Position numbers and translations under genes: made by a program. Below the pieces are notes generated by a model. That model worked only from the letters and a program-made list of their open reading frames with translations. It did not search any database and was not told the DNA's origin. This document shows, in pieces, positions 8,576-15,727 of a stretch of 64,000 bases of DNA (positions within the stretch are counted from its first letter, which is position 1; each line of letters opens with the position of its first letter). Source of the DNA: an uncultured Candidatus Melainabacteria bacterium (GTDB taxonomy: Bacteria > Cyanobacteriota > Vampirovibrionia > Gastranaerophilales > Gastranaerophilaceae). The stretch lies in assembly GCA_934754425.1 (NCBI GenBank), contig CAKVIN010000002.1, forward strand, positions 1-64,000, read 5' to 3'.

Positions 8576-8643
8576 TTTATTATCTCTCTTAAATTACATT
8601 TATAGAATAATAAATTTTATTACAAAATAAATTAATCTACTTA

Positions 8644-9393
8644 CTAATTTTCATAACTATAACTTGAAGCCGAAACAGTGATTGGCTGAGTCAACATCAA
8701 ATCTATACAAGCATTTGCAGGAATTTCAACCTCGTTTCCTTTATCCCAAGTTGATTTTGCTAATCCGCCACCGGCTCCTACAGCAGTACCCAAAGCAACC
8801 CCTCTGCCTACATTACCTCCGGATAAAGCTCCAAATATAAGTCCTGACAAAGCTCCGGCTGCAACACCTGCTGACATATCTTTTGCATACTCTTTTGTTA
8901 CGTCAAGCTTTGTTCCACCAATAAGTACACCGGTATTGTCATCTGTTTTAATAACCGCAGATATAGGTATTTGAGTACCATAAGGAGTATAAATTTGAGT
9001 AAATCTTATACAAAGCTTACCATTCATACTTCCACGTTTTGCTTTCGAAACTTCTATAACCGTACCAGAAACAGTACTTCCCGCCGGCGCAATAAGTTTG
9101 TTATTGTAATAATAATCAGAATTCAAAACCAAAGATACAGATTGTCCGGCACTAGCATTTGCGGATGAAATCGGCGCTGTTAACATTGCCGGCAATGAAG
9201 TACCAGCCGGAACCATTATAACATTTCCGTGCAAAGGCTCATTGGTACTATATTGCATTGGTCGTTGTACATATTGACTATTTTGAACAGTTTGGGATTG
9301 TGACTGTAAATAATTAAAATTAGATGCTGCAAAACAGACATTCATAGAACATATTGAAATAAACAATGATGTAGCAATTAATTTATTTTTCAT
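8644..9393 (-). CDS. Secreted protein with VPAGT/TrbI-like domain
   Basis: A 249-residue exported protein with a Sec signal peptide (about residues 1-23, cleavage near CFAAS). The body carries VPAGTSLPAML, then SAGQSVSLVL and APAGSTVSGTV. This resembles the repeated proline-alanine-glycine-threonine strands of VirB10/TrbI-type beta domains. A glycine-rich hydrophobic segment (about 170-205, AAGALSGLIFGALSGG) resembles a glycine-zipper membrane motif. It aligns over most of its length with the next gene (9442-10017), so the two are tandem paralogues. The function is unknown; envelope localisation is likely. Confidence 0.8.
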   Translation of the reverse strand: MKNKLIATSLFISICSMNVCFAASNFNYLQSQSQTVQNSQYVQRPMQYSTNEPLHGNVIMVPAGTSLPAMLTAPISSANASAGQSVSLVLNSDYYYNNKLIAPAGSTVSGTVIEVSKAKRGSMNGKLCIRFTQIYTPYGTQIPISAVIKTDDNTGVLIGGTKLDVTKEYAKDMSAGVAAGALSGLIFGALSGGNVGRGVALGTAVGAGGGLAKSTWDKGNEVEIPANACIDLMLTQPITVSASSYSYEN

Positions 9394-9441
9394 ATTAAAA
9401 TCCCTCCCTATAATAACATTTTATAATCAATGCGTGATTTG

Positions 9442-10017
9442 TCAATTTGTTAATATGTGTGACATATGCAAAGGTTCAACTAATACTATAATTAAATCAG
9501 CTCCTGATGAAATAGTTACATGTTCGCCCATTTTTCTTTGAGCCCCAGGTACGCATTGTAATGTGCCCATCGCTCTAAACATTGCCCAGCGTTGATAATG
9601 CGGTACTCTAATATAAGTAGCCGGAGGAGTTAAACCTCCACCTATTAGATTATTATTTGCTGTATAAATATAAGCTTTTATAGGAACTTCATAGCCATCC
9701 GGCAAAAACATTTTATTTACAAATACTCGCATTGCAGCATTTGTACCAATTATTGGCTCATTCTTTTTATCAATATATCCTGTAAATCTTGTGCCGATTG
9801 GGATTACATCTTTGTTATACAAATAAATATCAGAAGTAGATTCAAAATAAACTTTATCCCCTTCTTCACAATACGCTGTAGAAAATTCTTGTAATGATAT
9901 TACAGCAATATGTGTTCCTGTTGGAATATCAAAGTCATCATACCCTCTAAGTTCTATCTCTGCGAACGCAAACGGCATAATAAAAAGTGTTAAAAGTATT
10001 AGAATAAATTTCTTCAT
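9442..10017 (-). CDS. Secreted paralogue of the 8644-9393 protein
   Basis: A 191-residue protein with a signal peptide (MKKFILILLTLFIMPFAFA). The mature part shows the same order of motifs as its neighbour: DIPTGTHIAV, EGDKVYFES, VIPIGTRFTGYI, VPIKAYIYT and NNLIGGG. It lacks the glycine-zipper segment and instead carries a PHYQRWAMFRAMG region. It is first of the pair on the minus strand, divergent from GH38. It is probably an envelope protein; no known function. Confidence 0.8.
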   Translation of the reverse strand: MKKFILILLTLFIMPFAFAEIELRGYDDFDIPTGTHIAVISLQEFSTAYCEEGDKVYFESTSDIYLYNKDVIPIGTRFTGYIDKKNEPIIGTNAAMRVFVNKMFLPDGYEVPIKAYIYTANNNLIGGGLTPPATYIRVPHYQRWAMFRAMGTLQCVPGAQRKMGEHVTISSGADLIIVLVEPLHMSHILTN

Positions 10018-10108
10018 CTCTTATATTATATAATGTTTCTTTATAAAATGTAAATAAAAAACATAACTAATACTTGTTGTTTTCTTCATTTTGATGTACC
10101 ATACCCCT

Positions 10109-12217
10109 ATGAGAAGAGATGTTATAGCCTACATACACACACATTGGGACAGAGAATGGTATAGAGAATTTGAAGTTTTTAGAATGCGTTTATTGAGAGT
10201 GTTTGACAATATTCTTGATATGCTCAATGAAGAAATGATTCCAAGTTTCTATTTTGATGGACAAGTTAGTGCTCTTGATGATTATTTGGAAATGCGACCG
10301 GAAAAAAAGAACCTTGTAGTATCTTTAATTCAAAGAAAAAAACTTTTTGTAGGTCCGTTTTATTGTTTAACAGATGAATTTTTGACTGATAAAACCTGTT
10401 TTACAAAAAATTTAGAAATAGGGATAAAAACAGCAAAAAAATATGGCTGTAATGATTTTATCGGATATTTACCGGATACTTTTGGACACAGCCAAAATGT
10501 TGTAGAAATTTTAAGAAATTTTGGAATAAACAAATGTGTCGTTTGGCGTGGTTGCGGTGATTTTCCATCTGAATTCAAATGGTGCGGAATGGATACTGTT
10601 AACCTTGTTAGAGGGTATTTTAATGACACATTCTCGATAAAAACTTCTATTGAAAAAAAAGCAGAATTACTAAAAGATAATTTAGATAAAATTGCCGAAA
10701 AATCAGGTAATGTAATTCTTTTACCAATTGGCGCTGACCATCTTGGGGTCGAAATGAATTTGCAAGAACAAATTGATGCGGTTAATGAAATTTTAAAAGA
10801 GGATTATAATATTAAGTTAGGAACTTTGTTTGACTATTTCAAACAAGTAGAAAATAATTTTAACCAATTTGAATGGAATAATGAGCTACGTGATAATTCA
10901 AAAACATTCACATTGCAAGGCTGCTATTCTTCAAGATTAGATTTGAAACGAGAAAATATTGAATGCACATATTTACTTGATTTAGCAAATCGCTTTGTAA
11001 AACAACAAGAAGAAAAAAAATACGATACTTTGATTGAATACGCATACAAAATGTTATTACAAAATCAAGCTCATGACAGTATTTGCGGTTGTTCTACAGA
11101 AGATGTGCATAATGAAAACTTAATCAGATATAAAAAAATCAAGCAAATTGCGGATACAATTCTTGATGAATTAAAATTCAAAAACCATTTTGAAGAAAAA
11201 AAGATTATTAATCTTTCCGGAAAACCGTTCTCCGGAATTGTAGAATTTTCAACGGTAGAAAACTTGGAAGGTTATGATAAAATAAATTACCGCAAAGGAT
11301 TTGACAGTACTCTTTTAACTGACACACAAAGAATACCGATAACCGAAGATTATACTGGAATTAATACATATATAGCAGAAGTTGAAAATGTAAAACCAAA
11401 TGTAATTGATTACATCATGCCGGTTACAAAGCCATCGGATTTAAACATAACCGAATACGGGTTAGAAAATTCTTACATATTTTTAAAAATAGAAGACGGT
11501 GCTATTTATATTAATGGAATAAAAATGTCACTTGTTGATTTTGCCGACTTAGGTGACAGTTATAATTTTGGTCCAAAGAAAAATGATAATGGTACCGAAT
11601 TAAAAATTTTGCGTTCTAAAGTCATTTTAAAAACACATCTTAGAGCTGCCCTAAAAGTAGACTTTGAAGGAGTTTGGGACGTCATTACTGCAATAATAAC
11701 TTTAGATAAAGAATCAACATCATTACATTTTAAATTTGATTGGACGAATTCACAAAAAAATCACCTTTTAAACGCTGTATTTGAATTAAATCAACCAATA
11801 GAAGAAGTTTTCTCTGAAGATATGAATACATTAATCAAAAGAAATTTTGATTCTGATTACAATATTAGAGAAAATTTGCCAACAACCCGAGGCATAGAAG
11901 TCAAAAACAATACTGCTCCAATGCAGCGAGGATTGTTGATTGATGAAAAAAATAATAATTTAGGCATTATCACCAAAGGTTTGACACAATATGAGGTATA
12001 TAAGAACTATCTGTACTTACCGATTTTACGTTCAACCGGAGTTATCTCTAATCCTCAAAACCCTGCAAGAACAACACCAGCCGGTCCTCCTATTCCGGTA
12101 GAATCTTTGCAGCAGATTGGACGAAACATTGCAGAATTTCATGTATTCTTCGGCAACCAGAATGCTTTTGAAGAAACTTTAAATAAGGTTTATAATTATA
12201 TAGTTACGACTTCTTGA
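10109..12217 (+). CDS. Glycoside hydrolase family 38 alpha-mannosidase
   Basis: About 702 residues. The N-terminal catalytic barrel begins IHTHWDREW (zinc ligands His and Asp). The nucleophile aspartate is in GYLPDTFGHSQ, and a third conserved motif QAHDSICGCS follows. The C-terminal half is the usual beta-sandwich, ending in an alpha-mannosidase tail. I chose the ATG at 10109 because family members begin about ten residues before HTHWD. A TTG at 10091 and an ATG at 10094 are in frame, and no start has a clear ribosome site. There is no signal peptide, so it acts in the cytoplasm on imported mannosides. It ends 14 bases inside the convergent next gene. Confidence 0.93.
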   Translation: MRRDVIAYIHTHWDREWYREFEVFRMRLLRVFDNILDMLNEEMIPSFYFDGQVSALDDYLEMRPEKKNLVVSLIQRKKLFVGPFYCLTDEFLTDKTCFTKNLEIGIKTAKKYGCNDFIGYLPDTFGHSQNVVEILRNFGINKCVVWRGCGDFPSEFKWCGMDTVNLVRGYFNDTFSIKTSIEKKAELLKDNLDKIAEKSGNVILLPIGADHLGVEMNLQEQIDAVNEILKEDYNIKLGTLFDYFKQVENNFNQFEWNNELRDNSKTFTLQGCYSSRLDLKRENIECTYLLDLANRFVKQQEEKKYDTLIEYAYKMLLQNQAHDSICGCSTEDVHNENLIRYKKIKQIADTILDELKFKNHFEEKKIINLSGKPFSGIVEFSTVENLEGYDKINYRKGFDSTLLTDTQRIPITEDYTGINTYIAEVENVKPNVIDYIMPVTKPSDLNITEYGLENSYIFLKIEDGAIYINGIKMSLVDFADLGDSYNFGPKKNDNGTELKILRSKVILKTHLRAALKVDFEGVWDVITAIITLDKESTSLHFKFDWTNSQKNHLLNAVFELNQPIEEVFSEDMNTLIKRNFDSDYNIRENLPTTRGIEVKNNTAPMQRGLLIDEKNNNLGIITKGLTQYEVYKNYLYLPILRSTGVISNPQNPARTTPAGPPIPVESLQQIGRNIAEFHVFFGNQNAFEETLNKVYNYIVTTS

Positions 12218-13154
12218 CCAGTTTTATGTCTTCAAATCTAACTCCACTTGTAGTAAGTGAGTCGATAACATTCAAAGCATATTTTCTTTTTGTTTTTTCA
12301 ACAGAATTATAATTCTCTAATGCCGTTTTTATAATAGCTTTGTTTTCTAATTCTGTAAACTTTATAGTACCATCTTGTAAACCTTTAATAACTTTAGGAA
12401 CATTTGCATATGTAAATCGTCCATATTTCTTTTGGGCAACGGCTTTTACATACTCCATTTCAAAAGATAACAAACCGACTTTCATTCCCAATTCATCATC
12501 ATTTGCACAAGCTTCTCTTAATGCTGCCGTTGTTTTAATTGGCTTTCCATTCTTACCTTTATAACTAAGTATGTCATTAAGCAGTTTAGGATTCATTTTT
12601 TTATATAAATCATTCCAATTGCCTTTTGCCCCAGGGAAGAAATCTCTAATAGCTGGTTTTGTAACTTGCATTGGACCAGCACCATTACCGGAATTTATAT
12701 TCTTTTTAAAAGTACCATGGGTTTCTTGTCCAATAATAGAAATCAAAAGAGCTTCCGGTACATCATAATCTTTTGCCATTTTTTCGGCTTTCTGAGCCCA
12801 ATATTCAGCAAGTTCTGGATCTATTTTATGTTCACCACGCTTAGTCGCTTCATAATTAATCATCGACAAGACTTTTTGATGCGGAGACACTTGTAATACT
12901 TTACTTAAATCATAACTTTTATTCAAATTTGAATAATCAAGATCTGGCATATCAACGTGAATAGCATCATGAACTGCAGTAAAAACAGAAGCTTCTTTTT
13001 TATAATTATTACACTTTGCATTATAAACATCCATTGCTTTATTAAAAATAGTAATTTCATCGCCTTCTAATTTACCATTTTTATTCTTATCACAACTTTC
13101 AGCTATAGATTTTTTTATTCCAAATAAATTTTTAATATTAATAAAATCTACCAT
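12204..13154 (-). CDS. EF-hand plus lysozyme-like (transglycosylase) protein
   Basis: 316 residues. Residues 22-33 (DKNKNGKLEGDE) form a canonical EF-hand calcium loop with ligands at positions 1, 3, 5, 9 and 12. The middle region (about residues 135-260) has a lysozyme-like fold: ALLISIIGQETHG with the probable catalytic Glu, then GAGPMQVTKPAIRDF. No signal peptide is visible. The N-terminal 45 residues align with those of the next gene, so they form a shared module. It is the last of three adjacent wall-lytic-type genes. Substrate and export route are unknown. Confidence 0.78.
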   Translation of the reverse strand: MVDFINIKNLFGIKKSIAESCDKNKNGKLEGDEITIFNKAMDVYNAKCNNYKKEASVFTAVHDAIHVDMPDLDYSNLNKSYDLSKVLQVSPHQKVLSMINYEATKRGEHKIDPELAEYWAQKAEKMAKDYDVPEALLISIIGQETHGTFKKNINSGNGAGPMQVTKPAIRDFFPGAKGNWNDLYKKMNPKLLNDILSYKGKNGKPIKTTAALREACANDDELGMKVGLLSFEMEYVKAVAQKKYGRFTYANVPKVIKGLQDGTIKFTELENKAIIKTALENYNSVEKTKRKYALNVIDSLTTSGVRFEDIKLVKKS

Positions 13155-13170
13155 ACATTATATCCTTTCT

Positions 13171-13968
13171 TTATTGCATTTTTTCCTGTAATAGTCGATT
13201 ATATTCTTGTCGCAACTGTTCTGCAAATCCAGAGACATTATTTGCCCAATTAGAAGCAGAACTTTTAGCACAGTACTTACCTGAATGTGCTATTGAATTA
13301 ATTGTTTTATTTCCAACTTGAATTCTTCCATTTATAATTTGCACAACTGCCTTTATACTATCTTGTACACTATTAAATTCTTGACTAACAAATCTTCTTG
13401 CTTTCCTTGTTTTTTTCGGATCAGCAATTCCTCCAATATTATTTCTGTTAATTGCTGCCCAAGAAGTTCCTTTTGTAGATTCATGCATAGCAATTGCCAT
13501 ACAAATTAAAGGATCTACATTTTCACTTTTTGCATACTCTAAAAATGTTTCTGCAGTATCGTTAAGTTTACTATTTGATTTTTTCAGTACATTATTTAAT
13601 GCTTTATTTAAAATTTCAGTATCATAAGTAATATTTTTATCTAATTCTGCTTTAGAATTAATATTTATATTATTTTCTATAGGTTTTGCTATATTTTTTT
13701 CCTCTGGCTTTATATTTTGCTCACTACTTAATTCCATAGCAGATGTTTCGACTGATTTATCAACCCTTGTTGCATCAGGCTTTGCGACATTCTTCTTTGT
13801 GAATATAGAATTATCTCCATTTATAATTTTATTTACCCCCTCATTAAATAAACTTATTTCATCAAAATCACAAGTCTTTTCTAAAATTCCATTACCATCT
13901 TTATCACATTCTTTTGCAAATGCTTGTTGAAACAACGGTAAATTACTTATATTAATTGGATCTGGCAT
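13171..13968 (-). CDS. EF-hand plus glucosaminidase-like protein
   Basis: 265 residues. The N-terminal INISNL...KECDKDGNGILE...FDEISLFNEG matches the 12204-13154 module, but the calcium loop carries an insertion (KTCDF) before its acidic end. A low-complexity linker covers about residues 60-135. The C-terminal half (about 140-255) resembles the glucosaminidase fold (PF01832): PLICMAIAMHESTKGTSWAA with a probable catalytic Glu, then NNIGGI and a final helix. There is no Sec signal. Gaps of 10 and 16 bases to the neighbours point to one operon. Confidence 0.75.
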   Translation of the reverse strand: MPDPINISNLPLFQQAFAKECDKDGNGILEKTCDFDEISLFNEGVNKIINGDNSIFTKKNVAKPDATRVDKSVETSAMELSSEQNIKPEEKNIAKPIENNININSKAELDKNITYDTEILNKALNNVLKKSNSKLNDTAETFLEYAKSENVDPLICMAIAMHESTKGTSWAAINRNNIGGIADPKKTRKARRFVSQEFNSVQDSIKAVVQIINGRIQVGNKTINSIAHSGKYCAKSSASNWANNVSGFAEQLRQEYNRLLQEKMQ

Positions 13969-13978
13969 CTACTTCCTC

Positions 13979-14938
13979 CTATTTCTTCTTAACATTATCA
14001 TAAGGTGGAATCTTACTTTTCTTAAAAACATTTTCTATAGAATCATTATTTGCTCTAATTAAATTTTTATTTTTTCCATTAAATGGAGATTTTATCATTA
14101 CCCACGCTTGAGCAGGAGTAATTTTTGCATCTTTTCCGATTTTTGAATATTCCTTACTTTTACCAATATAAGCGATTAAGTAATTAAGCTGTTTTATTCC
14201 GGAAAGATTTCTAAAACTATTTAAATTGATACTAGAACTAATTTCTTTCATTCCTTTCACATCTTTATTATCTTTTGCCCATTGTTTTGCATCTTTTAAC
14301 CCATTTTCTCCAAGATGAAATAAACCGTTATAAGGTCCTTTCCTAGAGCGAGGGTCTAATTGAGATTCACCGGCAAAAATTGCAATCATCTGGTCAAAAG
14401 TTTGTTCTTTTTTTGAACTATACAACTTTCTATCAAATTCTCTATCTGAAATTGTTATCTTCATATCATCTATTACGTCATATAATTTTTTATAAAACTC
14501 TAAATTCAATGGCGAATTAAAATGAGAATTCCATTTTTCATGCATCTTCTTACAAAGAGCAATCTTTGATGAAGAATTATTACTTTCCTTTGAATTACCA
14601 GTAGTCTTTTTTATGTTTTTCTGTCCGGTTTTAGACACAGATTTTACGGTAGACTTACCGTTTGTTTTATTAACCGACTTAGACGTTGTTTTTTTAGTAG
14701 ATTTTTTTATTGGTTTTTTATTCTTTTCCGCAATAAATAAATCCATACCGACATCAGCCGCTTCAGATTCCGTCATTTCCGGAGCATTCAAAAAAACACA
14801 ATTATTATTTTTAATATTTGATACTTCAGCTTCAGAACTAAATATCGGCACATCATTAACTTCACCAGTTCTTGTTACATTAGTATCACTTGTATTAAAC
14901 AATTCCAAGAATTTATCAAATTTAATTGAGCCGAACAT
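13979..14938 (-). CDS. Lysozyme-like protein with Lys/Ser/Thr-rich linker
   Basis: 319 residues. The first ~70 residues are acidic and variable, then a Lys/Thr/Ser-rich linker covers about 75-125 (KKSTKKTTSK, SVSKTGQKN). The C-terminal 190 residues look lysozyme-like: MIAIFAGESQLDPRSRKG with a probable catalytic Glu, and YNGLFHLGENGL in place of the usual GLMQ. The EF-hand module of its two operon mates is absent. There is no signal peptide. It is first gene of the three-gene unit, and the promoter must lie in the 15 kb intergenic region. Confidence 0.68.
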   Translation of the reverse strand: MFGSIKFDKFLELFNTSDTNVTRTGEVNDVPIFSSEAEVSNIKNNNCVFLNAPEMTESEAADVGMDLFIAEKNKKPIKKSTKKTTSKSVNKTNGKSTVKSVSKTGQKNIKKTTGNSKESNNSSSKIALCKKMHEKWNSHFNSPLNLEFYKKLYDVIDDMKITISDREFDRKLYSSKKEQTFDQMIAIFAGESQLDPRSRKGPYNGLFHLGENGLKDAKQWAKDNKDVKGMKEISSSINLNSFRNLSGIKQLNYLIAYIGKSKEYSKIGKDAKITPAQAWVMIKSPFNGKNKNLIRANNDSIENVFKKSKIPPYDNVKKK

Positions 14939-15117
14939 CTTACCAATCCTTTTTTATATTTTTTTCACTATTTATTACGGCATAATTTTTTAAAACTTTA
15001 GGATTTTTATAAGAATATTTACAAAAATTAACAAAATTAAGATTTGTAACAGTTTACTAAAAAACACTAAAGTTTTTGTACAAACATGCCGTAAAAGAAA
15101 ATATAAGGAGTAATAAT

Positions 15118-15708
15118 ATGACAGAAGAAAACAAAGAAATTAACAATCAAGAAAACAATGTAAACGAAAATGGTGGCGGAAAAGTAATTGATGAAGCCAA
15201 TTATAGAATTCATGCACCGAGAGAAAATGGCCCAACAGCAATCGGTCGTGGCGGTGATCCTTTATTTAGAAGAATTACTGCTACTAGAGAACAACTTTTG
15301 GAATTAATTGAAGAAACCAGTACCGTACAAGACTGGATTCAACGTGAACAATCTAATAATGCTGCATTGAGTTGTTTAGCAAATGAAAATTTAAAAGAAG
15401 TTTATTATGAGATAAAAGATGGTTTTATTTGCGGGGACAATAAATATGGCCCGATTTCACTTATGGGATTTAAAACTCCAAGCGGAGTAGAAATTCCAAG
15501 ATTGAAAGTATACGATGCAGATGGGGAAGTTTTACAAGTTTTAACCGGTCCTATGGCAATTGATGAATTAAACAAACGAGCTTTAGCATATAAAGATTCT
15601 GTAAAAAATTATGAATCTTTGCCGGAAACAGAAGAAATCTGTGAAGAAATCAATGACTATGTCGGTTCGGAAAATTCAGTTGAAGTACCGGTTCAAAAAA
15701 ACACATAA
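15118..15708 (+). CDS. Acidic protein, unrecognised
   Basis: A 196-residue protein. I set the start at the ATG at 15118 because AAGGAG lies 8 bases upstream; an in-frame upstream start at 15076 has no ribosome site. The first ~25 residues are Asn/Glu-rich and probably disordered. A central globular part holds PLFRRITATREQLLELIEE, VQDWIQREQ and a strand-rich PISLMGFKTPSGVEIPRLKVYDADGEV region. The acidic tail ends in VEVPVQKNT. I recognise no family. It converges on the ATPase gene with a gap of about 20 bases. Confidence 0.75.
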   Translation: MTEENKEINNQENNVNENGGGKVIDEANYRIHAPRENGPTAIGRGGDPLFRRITATREQLLELIEETSTVQDWIQREQSNNAALSCLANENLKEVYYEIKDGFICGDNKYGPISLMGFKTPSGVEIPRLKVYDADGEVLQVLTGPMAIDELNKRALAYKDSVKNYESLPETEEICEEINDYVGSENSVEVPVQKNT

Positions 15709-15727
15709 ATTAACATAGTTTAACTTA

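Noticed and set aside
12204..14938. A prophage endolysin cluster
   Set aside because: There are no phage structural, integrase or holin genes, composition matches the neighbours, and the enzymes have different folds.
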